From the NCBI RefSeq assembly GCF_011745365.1, contig NW_024468913.1, positions 496,001 through 560,000 on the forward strand: 64,000 nt of DNA, given 5' to 3'. Of this stretch, positions 45,037-57,287 are shown in pieces. The notes below the pieces were generated by a model, which saw nothing but the letters and a program-made list of their open reading frames with translations, had not been told where the DNA came from and did not search any database. A program made the translations under genes and the position numbers. This stretch comes from Cryphonectria parasitica EP155 (Eukaryota > Ascomycota > Sordariomycetes > Diaporthales > Cryphonectriaceae). Each line of letters opens with the position of its first letter. Position 1 is the stretch's first letter.

Positions 45037-48000
45037 GATAGCGAATGATATAGTAAATGAGTGAATAGTTAGAGAAAGAAACTTAAAAGAGGAGAAAAGG
45101 AGAGCGTAAAGAATGGTTGACGAAACGAAACATGTGTAAGAAACAGAACCCTCGTCCCCTATGTATATTATAACATCGTGAGGAGGGGGGGGGGGGGGGC
45201 AAGCTAGGTCCGCCTCACGAGAGAGGGTCCTCCCGGTGTCTCGTGTTTAGCTGGCGAAACAATAAAGAGGGTCCTTGAAGCCCCTTTTCCATATCGTACA
45301 AGCCAAATCCAGGCAGTCCCATGAGAAATGAATCATCTGGGCGGCAAAGATTGAACAGGCTATGAAAACTGCTGTAGCATTAAATAAGCATTTTGCGAAT
45401 GAACATCTGCATTGCTCGAGGTTATCAAGTTGTTGGTCTTTTGCATCCGATGTGAACAGCAGAGAATCGCCCAGACCCTTCATGACCCCCAGTCAGGCGG
45501 TTGCAAACGGTTGAAAGGCAACAGAAAAATTTCGCTCAATGCAGATGTGTATTTCAGAAGACCTGCACTTTCTTGCCTTGGACTCTCCATCATCTCGGAT
45601 CAGAGGAGTGGCTCATTCACCAGCGACTTTGGTCGCCGGATCAGCTGACTCCGATCTGGCTGGGAGACGTCGCATGTGGCAGCCGACGAGACCGACGACT
45701 CTTTGACCTTAATCTCAAGCTTACATTGAATAGGCTTGACAGTTCATTCGGAAATCTGCCCCCCCCCCCCAGCTGTTGATACAAAGAAACTCAGCACTCC
45801 GTGTTCTGGTCTATTTCCAATGCCTGCCCCGAGGATGGGGAATGAGTTCTGTAAGGTAGAATTCAATGCTCCGTAGCCGCAGCGTACGGGGTCAAAACTA
45901 AAGAAGGGCTTCCGAAGGGATCAGGGATCTGAGTGATCCTTTTTCATTTCCGCCCTCGGCCGAGCAAGCAAATTTCTTCCGCACCGGCACCATCTTGTCC
46001 TTCGAGCTGACCTCGGCTCTCAAGGCTATCGTTCGAATGTAAAAATGGGAGGAAGGGGAAGAAATAGATATGAAGATCTTGAGGCTCTGCGGGAGATCTC
46101 CGGCGAATATTTCAATGTGATTTCTGATCGACGAGACCGAGTCGGTGGTTCGACAGGGGGTCTGGAGCGCACATGTCGATCTGCGCAGTGCCTGGGGCCA
46201 ATTGCCATAGTAGGACCCACTGACCAGGTGCCTCTGCGTAGATTTGGTGAAGTCTTTAGATGCACAAATCATTTTTGTGTTTGATTTGGGAATTTAAGAA
46301 GCTATACAATCTATACAATTGCAACAGAGACGACAAGTCGCGCACCAACAACACTGACACGCTCTTAAGTGCTGTGTCACCAGAGCAGATGAAAAGGTGA
46401 ACGCACAACCATGCCACACAAGGACATGTAGGTGCCTTTGTTTTCTTTTTGTCCATACAAGACTGTCTGGAAGCTTTGTGGCTGGGCGTTCATGATAGAA
46501 TTTCTGAAGATCATCCCTAAGCTGTTCGCAAACCTTTCACGCTGGTCAGCTGCAGCTGCAGCCAGATAGTCTCTCCAGCTGCTCTCCGCAGGCTGGCACT
46601 CGCAGAGACACATGTGCGACTCATGGACACGACTCAACATCTCTTTAACATTCTGGTAAACGATTCTTGTGCCACCTTTCGAAGACGGGCAGTACCTCTT
46701 CGTACAGCCTCGAGCCTGACGAGATGGGTCCTATGGGTCCTACTCTCTGTGGGAGGGAAGAAAAAAGTTGGAAAAAAAAAAAAAGAAAGGTGAAAGAAGT
46801 TGTGATTTTCATCTTCATTTATACCCAGAAAGGTAGAGTAAATACATCAAATTGGTCATGAGATACTAGTCCCTTAAGAGAATGAGTTTATAAAGAAATA
46901 ATTTGTAATCACTCTGCAAAGGTGGGCTCCCAAACCTAATAAAGGAGAGAAAAGGTGGCTGGTCTGACATGGCAGAGGTGTAAGCGTACAGCAGTTATCA
47001 TAGACAAGACTAGAACACCGGAGGCAGATCTTGGAGATGGGGTGGTCTTCTATGTATTACGTCTTATCTCAGAGCCAAAGTCTGGCAGTTCCTGTACATG
47101 ATTCATTCTAGGTGATGGCCCATCACTCACTTGCATCACACATGAGATTTGCTATCTATCGAAAGCAGATGCTGTGAGTGTCCCGCACCTTGTCCATACT
47201 GAATATGTCCTTCTCATTTCAGACGACAACCTGTCAGCATTTCCTACTATAGTAGATATATGTTCATCTGGCTTATACCCCAGAAGTATGATGATCTCAT
47301 CATGCCGTTCAGGGTTCTGCGCCGAGGTGGAGAGAGAGCATCAGGGCCATGCAGAGAAGTGGGGGCTTACAGAATCTGACGTGCAGGAACCCTCTGCCTC
47401 TCCTCCTCTGCAATGGAACACAACGATCATCGATCAAGGTACGAAGCAGCATCGCATCTTAACCATTTGTGCAACGGTGCCTGAATTTCAGGTCCAGGTC
47501 CTATGTGTAGATGATTGAAAATTAAGGTTGGACCCCACCTCCTACCATGTAAGCCAAGCCACTGTCTGCTGTCTCCTTGTCTGACCAGCCAGTTGGATGA
47601 TGGAAGAGGAGTGTTGAAAAACGAATAGGCTGGCAGGGTCTGCCCAGGCTCAGTGTAGTGGTCCCAGCCTCCCGCGATTTAGGCTATGGGGCATGGCACT
47701 GGGGTATGCCCAGGGCGCTGTCTGTGCTTGGACCCAACTAAGACCAGCCTCATGAATTTCTTGTGACAGGATGGGGAAGGATGCGCCATCCACGCAAAAG
47801 AAGAAAGAAAAAGAAATAAGTGTTTGTCTCTGACTGATACAGTAGTCAGAGCTCTGGAATGCGAGGCTCACTTTGGAAATGAACATAAATTGAAAGCCCT
47901 ATGTTCAATAATTTGGTCCAGATCAGAGACACAGATTTGTTTTCCCCAGGTTTGCTTGGTCCAAAAGAGCAATTCAGAGGAAGATCAGCCAGAACGTCAT

Positions 48001-48652
48001 CTTGCAGGGATTGGGTTTCCAAGTTATCAGCAGCGTCACAAGTGCACCTGCCCACGACCTACACCACTGTCTAAGGAGGGCAGGAGCAAACTCTCATCTG
48101 GACACACCTTGAAGGTGAATAGCCTATGCTGACTGGGGGAGGAAGAGGATGCAGGGCTCCCCAACCTCAAATGATCACATCCTTGGGAGAGAAGGGGGAA
48201 AAAAAACAAGCGATCCTCACGATCCCACCCTGACAGAACCACCCTATATCGAAACTGGGAAACACCCCTGCCCCACCCTCCACCATCGCTATACTATGGT
48301 AGAAGCTTACCTGCCACCCCCATATTAAAACCCTCCTGCACATCTGCACACGCCAATATCTGCACCGCCTGCGCCTTTCTACCAGGTGCACAAACACATC
48401 TACATCTGTCTTTCTCTCTCTCGACAACAATTTGCAGCTGCAAGCCGCCTCTTCCCCTCCCTCTTGGTCGCCAAGAAGCCCAGTCCAATCCAGTACGGGT
48501 TTCTGTGCTGTAGCTGACAGCAGGCACCTGGCTGACAAGAAACTGATCTCGACCGTTTCTACTCTTCTTATTCTCTGGAAATCTCAACTTGGACTCTGTG
48601 CCCATTAAGACAACGTCCTCGAAACGGCGCCTGTCCTGACAAACGACTCAAG
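45037..48652. other. 3.6-kb gene-poor intergenic region
   Basis: Contains G15 (45185-45199) and C11 (about 45761-45771) tracts. On the minus strand, 46377-46640 is an 87-codon ATG frame with a protein-like, charged helical sequence (LAAAAADQRERFANSLGMIF). A frame immediately upstream reads LYEEVLPVFERWHKNRLPE but is out of phase, so this may be a decayed exon. No known family recognised. The right-hand ~400 bp is the leader of the MARVEL gene. Confidence 0.5.
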
Positions 48653-49502
48653 ATGCCGTTTTTATTCACAGTTGGCTTCGTCTTCTGGCGATTCGTCGAA
48701 ATTGTCACTTTGGTAAGTTGCTGCTGCCGCCATTGCACGCCCGTCTGCTGTCCTCCAACCCCGCCTCGACGTGAAACTTGGCAGCGCATCGACCTCCTTC
48801 TGACTTGGGCGCGCAACTACAGGCTCCCATCGTGGGCATGCTCGGCTACTTCGTCAATGGCTACGTCAACGCCAACGTGATGACCCCCGACTACATCTTG
48901 ATACTCTTCATAGTATCCGTGTTAGCCCTGGCTTGGGCAATATTCACCCTCTTCTCCTACCACAGGAGCAGCACCAACGCGCGGTTTGTCGCCTTCATTG
49001 ATATCTGTACGTCTTTGGTCCCCTCACTCCCCAAACACATAGACAGAGATCTAGCGCGCGCATCTATATCAGCTCGAGTATCTGACCTGACAACTTGTCG
49101 CGACCCACAGGCTTCGTTGGCGCATTCATCGCCGGCGTCTATTACCTCCGCTTCATCTCGAACGCCGACTGCAGCCACATCGCCGCCGGCTCTGGCTACG
49201 ACATCGATTTTGGTATCTTCGGCACGTACTATGGCAACAGGTATCACGTCGACACAAACAAGACCTGCGCCCTGCTCAAGGCCTCGTTCGCATTTGGTAT
49301 CATGGAGTGCATCTTCTTCTTCTTTACCGCCATCCTGGCCTGGATTCACGGCGACCGCATGGCCAAGGAGCGCACCACCAAGCGCTACTACCGCGAGACC
49401 CACTACTCGCGCCGCGGCCACAGGAGAAGGAGCTCTCATGGAAGCCACAGGAGCCACACCAGCCGCCGATCGAGCCAGTCGCGCCGGAGGGTCTACGTCT
49501 AG
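48653..49502 (+). CDS. MARVEL-domain four-helix membrane protein (211 aa, 3 exons)
   Basis: Small integral membrane protein of the fungal MARVEL group, associated with membrane subdomains or vesicle traffic; its specific role is unknown. Exons are 48653-48712, 48823-49006 and 49111-49502; phases 0 and 1 agree. Helix 1 spans the first intron (VGFVFWRFVEIVTL / APIVGMLGYFVNGYV). Helix 2 is YILILFIVSVLALAWAIFTLF, helix 3 FIDICFVGAFIAGVYYLRF, and helix 4 FAFGIMECIFFFFTAILAWIHG. A Cys pair in the second extracytosolic loop (NADCSHI and KTCALL) could form a disulfide. The C-terminal cytosolic tail is very basic and Arg/Ser/His-rich, with many RRS/SHRS motifs. The 60-bp first exon encodes only 20 residues but matches the family start. 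Confidence 0.85.
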
Positions 49503-50565
49503 GGGCGGAACACACCGGGGCCGCAAACTTCGGATGTTCGGAGGGTGTTGCCGCACTGTCATTGAATCGAATCAGATTTAGTGATCGGGACAGGGAGCGG
49601 GATGACAATAGCGGGCAGGCTTTTTGATCCACGGGTTTTGATTTATTTCCTTTACTGTTATTCGGTGATCTTGACGTGGGACACCCTTCTTTCTATGGCT
49701 TGATGTTGATATTCGGATAGGCTGCTCTAGGTAGCCTTCTTGATGACTTATGATTGATTACAAGGCCTTTGGCGATACATGCAGGATAATTATGAATTGG
49801 GGACTTGCTGCAGAGGCGGGGCTGCTTCACTCTAGATCTGGCCACTCCAATAGAGCCGCTTCTCGGAATAGGTTCCAACCAAATTCTCAGTTCAATACTT
49901 GGTGGTGCAAATGATTTATTGCAGACGTGAGAGAGAAATTCCCATTCTGCGGAGCTAGGAAGGGTGTCTATACTAACCCCCCCCCCCCCCCCCAGGGCGG
50001 GGCCAGCTGCCTTACCAAGCTCACTGCTTGAGGATCTGATATGCTCTGGCTGCTTATAATGGTCCTCGAAGACAGATGATCAATTTGAGCAGCCTGTGTA
50101 TAGTGCACCACTTGAGACAGCAGCAACACAATGCTAGTCTACCGGTAGAATCTTGTTCGACGACAAGTAACGGCTTGGCCACATACTTGGTACTTATCAA
50201 AGTTATTTTACGTGAACGTGAAATAATGAGTTGGTCCTGAGCTTGATTGTCTAGCAAGATGGAACATCACATACCCTTTGATTGGTGCCAACTCCTCTGT
50301 ATCACTGTTAGTCAAAAGGGAAAATAATAGCAATCATGACCTTGAAATCATCCAAGTCTTATTTGTCTACTCTTTCTGATCACCCTCTCTGATCGTCTTC
50401 TTCTTCTTCTTCTTCTTCTCTTTCTTTTTCTTCTTTCCGTTTTTGCTCATCATCATAGGGTAGATATCCCCATTTAAATTATCAACAATTGCAACGATCT
50501 CTTACCCACTGAAGTTCACGTACTTTACAAGAACACAACCCTATAATAATCTATAACCAATCCAG
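49503..50565. other. Intergenic with C-tract and CTT microsatellite
   Basis: Contains a run of about 17 C around 49977-49993 and a TTC/CTT microsatellite at 50395-50419. No gene seen. Confidence 0.6.
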
Positions 50566-51169
50566 CATGCCTCCCAAGAGTTGAAATCGTGGCCACTGTC
50601 CGAACGTACAAAGCAGCAGCCGCCAGATAAAAAGTCAAATACCAAGACGGAGACCAAAGCAACCTCCTCCTAATCAAAAACTTACCTAACGGCGTGTCTC
50701 AACCTATCACAATAAGAATGGCCAAGTTCGTCGCCGCGCAACTCGGCAAGGGCCATCGAAGTCGCTCTCAACAGGCAGCACGGCAACTTCGCTGCCGAGG
50801 CTCTCATCGACCTTAGCCAGTACAGGTACGCCGACAAAGACAAGAGATAGCTCACGCACCTCGAGGCCGCGGTGTTGCAGCAGTGTGCGGGCTGGCGGGC
50901 CTGCCAGATCCCCCCATCGATGGACGCGCTGCCAACAAGGGCCAGCAGTGGCCGCTCTGGGTGCGGTTGGGGCTTACTTGCGTCTTTGGGACTGGCAGCA
51001 TATATGCAGACGCACGGGCAGCAGTAGAGGGCCGTGGTGAAAAACGTGGAGACGGGCAAGGCGCGGATTGGGCTGCGGCCGTGGCGAGGATCGCGTATGA
51101 TTATAAGAGTCTTGTCCGGCATAGTTCGGAAGCTCCGAAGGAACCTGACTTTGTGCTGACATTTAAGTA
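50566..51169 (+). pseudogene. Decayed protein-coding relic of unknown family
   Basis: Three segments read like one protein broken by stops and a shift. An MPPKS start is followed at once by TGA. Then one frame gives IVATVRTYKAAAAR-stop-KVKYQDGDQSNLLLIKNLPNG with QPITIRMAKFVAAQLG. After a one-base shift another gives AIEVALNRQHGNFAAEALIDL, QYRYADKDKR-stop-LTHLEAAVLQQCAGWRACQI. The composition is protein-like and the distribution of breaks argues for an old pseudogene. I do not recognise the parent family, and the limits are approximate. Confidence 0.35.
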
Positions 51170-52878
51170 GAAACGATACCTCATACATTTTGTATGGACA
51201 AGTGTTGGGCCATTCTTTTGTCATCTCCACGCCAGATATGTTGTTGAGACTAGGGTTTTAACTATCGTCTACTTGGTGTGCAGATGTCGTACCTTTTTGT
51301 TTGGTGTTTTGTTAGCGAAATCTACGTGCTTCAATTCACCAATTGGAAATAAGAACCCAGTTGTTCAAAGAACACTTATAATTTAGTTGGCGTTGCAAAT
51401 CACAGGTTCACTCGACGCGTCCTCATAAAAATCTGGGAAACACATGAATTCAGACGAAAAGATGAAAAGTTCGGTTGGATCTTCAGAACATAGAACTTTC
51501 TGTGCACGTGTTGGTCAATGAATCATCTTTTCGAGCTCTCTACCGCTCGAACTGCTTGGCGACGTTTGGGCCATCAGACCCCCGCTGTATGATCCACGTC
51601 TCAGCGTGGACGATCAGGTAAACTAGTAGCCGCCGCTGGTACAATGTTGCGCCCCTGTGAGGCTCAGCGGGACGAACAACTATAGCGTAGGGGAGGAAGC
51701 AGGGGAACCTTACCGAGGCACGCCCTGGTACTAAGTGACACGGCAGTAAAGCCACATGCGCTATGGAGAGTGCTGGGCTTTGCCATCATCATGCCTCAAC
51801 TTGGTCCCCTTCAGACACAATCTAGATTCAGCCACAGCCCACTGCACTGCGCTTATTGTTACAAACAGTCTTGCTGTTGTTCCTAGGATTCCTCCAGCAC
51901 TAGGTTGCAGCCACGCCTCCCTGGCAATGTTGACACCTCGGCTAGAGGCTTCGCGATGGCTGCTAATTATCTTGCAATTCCAACCGCTCGCACACGGACA
52001 GCTGGTTTAGATGCTTAGGCAATGACCTTTGAAAAATGAGGTAGAGATCCTCATTTATCTCATAGGAGAGAACATCTAGATAAGAAGAATCAACGAGCGA
52101 CTAACCTTGGCGGACGTGGGATGACGAACAACTCAGACGACGCACCTTCACACAAGTCATCTGAACTTCAGTCGAGATGAGCTTCAAGATCGTCGTGATC
52201 GCCTGATCTTGCCCATCATCCCAGACTTTGCTTCTCTGATCTCCCGGTGCTTTCGTGGTTCACCTCGTTTACATAACCTCGCAATGAAGCTTAATCTTGA
52301 TCCTTGCCCTTTCGCATTTATTTACTATTCTCACACACGCCCTTGGTATTTCGCCTCAGACGTTGTCTTCCCTTGCTTGGCTTGTCAAACAAACTCATGA
52401 CATTTTATTGTGCAATGGCTTACCCCTTTCCCCTTCGGAGAAATAGTACTATTTGCCAATGGAGGAAGAGGAGGCAGAATTGCTGAATTCCCAGGTATGA
52501 TCGTCATTCAAGGGGTAGTGCCTCTCTTTCCCCAGGTCTCAGCAGCGCAAAATGCTTGAAACTAATCCCTGAGTAGATCATGGTTCTGTTGAACGATACT
52601 GCGCCAGTACTTTGCCAAATGCGTCAAGCCAAAGATCTATATAAGAGTCTTCCTCCTCAACCCTAATCACCTCGGTGACAACCTTTTCACAACCATCCAA
52701 CCACAGTTCTGAGAACTTCTTGTCCAGTCACTCTTTCCAGCTCCAGCTGCTTACATTCTTTTCTCAACAACCGCGAGTTCGGTTTAATCTTGCTTCCACA
52801 CGCTTTTAACTTTTTTCCCAATATCATATACCAAGGAGTTTCTGGATTTCCCATTTTCATCCCACCCATTCATTCACC
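51170..52878. other. Intergenic, no gene recognised
   Basis: No coding unit seen. The right end is the promoter and leader of the secreted-protein gene, with the TATA box given separately. Confidence 0.6.
52638..52645 (+). promoter_or_regulatory. TATA box of the secreted Ala/Thr-rich protein gene
   Basis: TATATAAG 234 bp before the start codon, implying a leader of about 200 nt rich in C and T. Confidence 0.45.
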
Positions 52879-54042
52879 ATGTCCAAGTATCTCACCATCA
52901 CCTTCCTCCTCGCCTGCGCTGCTGAGGCTCGTTTCGGCCAGGAGCAGATTCCTGTGGCTGCCGTCTCTGCCCTCACCAGCTTCGGCCAGCCTGGAGACTC
53001 CGGATCCCTCTCTGGCGCCGTCCCAGGTGTTCTTTTGGCTGCTGCCAACCCTTGCGACAAGGTATGTAGTTTCCTTACCGCATATCATGTTATTTTGCAC
53101 CACTAACAAATAAAATCTATCATTTAGCTCACCCTGGCTGATAAGATCGTGGCCACCCTCGGCACTGACCCAGCCGTCATCAGCGCTGCCGCAGGTGTCG
53201 TGGCTGCCGAGCAAAACTTCAACCCCTTCGTGGTCAACATCCCCTCCATCTGCGGCGATGCCACCCTCCCCACCACCGCCGCCCTCCGCGGCATCGTCCC
53301 GCTCGTCGACCCGGCTGTGGGCGGATCCAACACCGAGAACGCCAACTCGGCGACCTCACTGAAGACGCCCTTCACCAACACCGACCTGTCTGTTGCTGGT
53401 GTCATGTCTGCCCAAGGCTTCAGCAACTTCACCACTGTGGATGCCACCGGAAACGCCGTCGCGGCCTCAGGAGCTGCTGCCGCTGGCACCGCCACCGCCT
53501 CATCTGCTGCCAGCGCCAGCACGGATGCTGCGACAGATAACTCGGATGCTGGTTGCGCCGCGAGCGCACCTGCGGCTGCTGCTACTACCACGAGCACTGC
53601 AGCTGTAGCCGCCACCACCACCACTGCTGCTGCTGCTGGAAACGCCACGACCAGCCTGGCCGGTGCGGACTTTGGAATCTGCACGCCGACTATGGACTTT
53701 CAGTTTGGCCGGGCAGAGTTCAGTAAGTCTCTTCATTTCTTTTGTGATTAACCATAAAAGACTCATCTTTTTGGCTAACAACACTTTTTTTTCTTTTCAG
53801 ACCGCAAGGCTACTGAGGGAACATTCTTCCCTACCGACCCAAACCTCATCGCCAGCACCGGCCAGACCGACGCCTTGAACCCCAACATCATTACCAACTT
53901 CATCTGCAACCAGCTCACCAACGTCTGCCAGGCCAACCAGGCTGCTAAGGATGCTTGTGCGAGTGCCAAGGCGACGGTAGCGAGCCTGGGAACCAAGGAC
54001 CAGACCACGGCTGATGCTTTCAACTCGGCTCTGGGTTTCTAA
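52879..54042 (+). CDS. Secreted fungal protein with Ala/Thr-rich linker (339 aa, 3 exons)
   Basis: Probable extracellular or cell-wall protein of a conserved but uncharacterised ascomycete family. Exons are 52879-53061, 53128-53722 and 53801-54042; phases 0 and 1 agree. A signal peptide covers about 1-17 (YLTITFLLACAAEA). Domain 1 (about 20-180) contains ALTSFGQPGDSGSLSGAVPG, AAGVVAAEQNFNPFVVNIPS, LRGIVPLVDPAVGG and GVMSAQGFSNFTTVDA. A linker of about 70 residues made mostly of Ala, Thr and Ser follows, probably O-glycosylated. The C-terminal domain (GADFGICTPTMDFQFGRAEFNRKATE, NPNIITNFICNQLTNVCQAN) has evenly spaced Cys suggesting disulfides. There is no GPI-anchor signal. Enzymatic residues are not evident, and no function is assigned. 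Confidence 0.8.
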
Positions 54043-54293
54043 GTGAGAAATTAGTCGTCTTCAAACATATTCCTAGTACTTAGGAGTACTCTGATTGTCG
54101 GCCTGGGATCTCGAATAGACAGACTTGTGGACAATAGTCGGAAGGAGTTACTATAGATGAAGTCGCAATGTCTTGTTGTATGAATACGAACTTATGATAA
54201 TACCAAAGTCATTTGAATGTGATTTCCAAAACGAAATGACGACCTATTTTGAGCATGTCTACTATCTACCCGCCCTCTGCCCGACCTTTCTCC

Positions 54294-56054
54294 TCAGATG
54301 CACTGAGAATAGTAGTCGTTCTCAAACGTGCAGGTCCCAGAAGAGCAACACGTTGCCCCAGTCCAACCTATACCGCCACACTGACCATACAGAGCAGAAC
54401 AAGAGCCACTCGAAGCAGTAGTGGTCGTCACCACAGACGAGGTCGTCGTGCTGGACTTGCTCGTGACGGAAGTCGTCAGAGTGGCGCTGGTGCTGCTGCT
54501 ACTTTTGCTGGTCGTCGTGCCCCCTCCTCCCCCAGCAGCACCCGTCAGCTTGACTGTCACGACCGAGTACGAAGGCAGAGACACCGTGGCCACACCGCCC
54601 GACAGCGTGATCGTCGTGGAGTTGACCGAGTGCGTGTTGTCCGTCAGCCAGGCACTCGCAGCCGAGGGCGTGAACCCGCTAAACGACACGGCCGCGGACG
54701 AAGTGGTGCTTCCAGAGTTGGTAAAGACCACCACGACGCTCCCATCTGTATTCTCAAAGGCCCCGATGGCCACGTTCGAAATGGTTCCCGACGTGCCGAC
54801 ACGAACAGCGCCGGGGCGGATGAACCTGCTCCACATGGCGAACGCCCACAGCCTTCCCGACGCGGTGGCCGTCTCGCCGTCTAGCACAGCGACGAGGTAG
54901 CTTGAGGCCGAGGGCTCGTCGACCTCCAGCCCTTCCCAGTAGATATACGCAGACAGGTTGGCCGAGAGAATGCCCGTGGAGATCTTCTCGGCCCAGGTCA
55001 GCCCCTCGCACAGCCCGCCTGAGCTGTACCACGTCGTGCACCAGGCATCACTCAGGTCGGCCCCCTCCGTCATCCACACCGGCGGCAGGTCCGTCAGGCT
55101 GCTGTCGATGAGCGAGGTCGGGTCCCCGCCGTACATGTGGCTGGTGAGCAGGCCGATATAAGGGCTGATGCTGTCTGCGGCGGCGAGGGCGGCGGTGACC
55201 GCCTGGGCGTCGCTCCAGCCGGTCATGTCGCAGCAGGCGATGGTGACGGAGCCGAGGCCGGCCGAGTTGAGGGTGTCGTAGAGGATGGGGACGAAAGAGG
55301 TGACCTCGACAGGGTTGGAGATTGTGATGAGCATCGAGGAGTATGACGTGCTGTTGAAAAAAAAAAAAAAAAGAAAGGATTCCAGATGTGAGCATCATTA
55401 TTCAGGGCATCCAGATAATTGGGGCTTTTCGTTCGTTCCAAGGAGAAGATGAGGCAATACTGACGTTAGATCCGGCTCATTGAGAAACCCAACATATGTG
55501 ATGGGGATTCCCGCCGAAGCATACAAATTGATATACTCGACCAAAAAATTTGCATACGCCTGTCTCCAGTCCCCAGAAGAGCAGGTATGGCCCGTCGTGC
55601 CACACAGATACCCACCATCAATATCCTCACCATTCGTCTTCATGAACCCAGGGGCACTCCAGGCGTCCGCATAGATGGTCGACACGCCATAGCTGATCGC
55701 CTGCTGGCTGAACCACACCTGGCCCTCGTCGTTGTCGTCCCACACGTACGTCGCATTGGCGGTCGGGGAGCCGGGGCTGGTCGGCTCGATGCTGTCGCCC
55801 GTGCCGTTGGAGCCGATGCGGTTGCGGATGATGGTCATGCCGGCCCCGACGGTGGTGTCGAAAAGGAGGTCCAGTCCTTGCTTCTGCGGGGCGGCCGCAA
55901 GGGCCTGGAACTCGCTGGCTCGCCCGAAGGCCTGGGAGAAGCCGAAGCCGTCGATGGTCTGGTAGGTCGTGGCGAGGTTGACCTCGATGGCTGTCTGGGC
56001 GGCGGCCAGGCCGCTGACCAACAGTGGCGCGTATCGTTTGAAGAAGGAGGCCAT
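54294..56054 (-). CDS. Secreted GH30 endo-xylanase with C-terminal CBM1 (548 aa, 2 exons)
   Basis: Glycoside hydrolase family 30, probably subfamily 7 (fungal xylanases/glucuronoxylanases such as Trichoderma XYN IV and VI). Exons are 56054-55465 and 55350-54294; the 114-bp intron carries a long homopolymer A/T run (T on the coding strand) and joins in phase 2. A signal peptide covers about 1-20. The catalytic domain begins [13 protein letters not shown]. Acid/base Glu193 is in FLNEPDL and nucleophile Glu292 is in [12 protein letters not shown] beta-sandwich side domain ([17 protein letters not shown]) follows, then a Ser/Thr-rich linker (about 455-510), and finally a fungal cellulose-binding module, [16 protein letters not shown]...YSQCI, with its aromatic and Cys pattern intact. 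The ATG at 56054 is used because the upstream frame starts only at GTG. The 3' end is about 250 bp from the convergent secreted-protein gene. Confidence 0.92.
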
Positions 56055-57287
56055 GGCTTGGGTGAGGCTTTGCACCCTAGTCAAGTACTTAATGATGAAT
56101 GCTATGGATGATTCATGTGAGGCGAGCCTTGAAAGTCTCGAGTCTATCTGTCAACAAAGGGTCATCGTGAAGGGTTATGTATGAACTCATAACTGAGAGG
56201 CTATCAATGCCGATGATCCGAGGTACGACGCCGTACAACAAGAACAAAAGGAGGAGTTGGCCATGATCCGACTGAAATTGCACACCACGGCCCGTCAAGG
56301 CGATGCGAGGTGCCTTTCGCTAGAGTCACAGTGCAGTGTAAAGACTACGAGGTCTTACAAAATGCAACGATTGTGCAATTATGGGATCTTCTATTATGTG
56401 ATGGCCTGGGATTCCTTGGTCTCAACTGCCTGAATGACTGTCGAAGGGGGTTGCTGTCACTCCGAATTGCCGTTTTGGGTCGAGATACAATGGGTGGCGT
56501 CCTGCCGATTGGAGGGATTTAATTGTCGCATCAGAGGCTATGATGCACGTGCACACTGGCTACTGTATTCCATAACGATTACTGTACGATACCAAAGAAC
56601 TTGTGTATGTAGGCGTTATCTGACAAATCTTATGTACACAAGCCACAGTACTAAGTAAATGTGAGAGATGTCAAGCACCTGCATCTAGTAATTCTTTCTT
56701 GAGATGCTTGAGATTTCTTTGTACTATCTAGCCCAGAAAGGCTGCAAGGTTGGGATCTGAAGTATTTGAAAGCCCAGGACGGAGCGCTCTGATTGTGCAA
56801 AATCCAAAGTAATGTAGTAATCAAGAGCTCAAACTTGTGTCACTTCATCACCGACCTGTTTGAGAACCTGCAACATGAGTCAAGGGTCTTTGTGGTGATA
56901 CGAAATCTTTGCGAGTAAGTAATGGTTCAGCTTGTTTCGTGTGCCGTTGAATCGAATACCATCATAATTAGTTACCGTCTGAATGCATCCCTTACGAGTA
57001 CACACCGTGGACGCTGAGAACCTCGGGACCGCCACGGCTAGCTAAGAAGGCTGGATGGTTCAAGGCGGAAAGATAAGTGACACTGGCGGATGATAGAGGA
57101 AGAGCCTCGGGGAGGCAAATGCAAGACCTAGACCATTGCCGGATTCGGACTTCGTGCCTCGTGAAAAGGGGGTTTTATGGTTTCTGCTCCAAGGTGCTGT
57201 GGCCGCATCCGGCATGCGGCACAACTGTGTCTCACCCTAAAAAGCAAATGTAATTATCATAGGGGAATTTCTTCATCCTCAACCGGA
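56055..57287. other. Divergent intergenic region, no gene recognised
   Basis: Promoters of the GH30 gene and the Pth11-like gene must lie here. Open frames are short. Confidence 0.55.

Noticed and set aside
47174..47518. 114-codon plus-strand frame in the gene-poor region
   Set aside because: It opens with GTG rather than ATG, has no conserved motif and cannot be joined by splice sites to other coding sequence.
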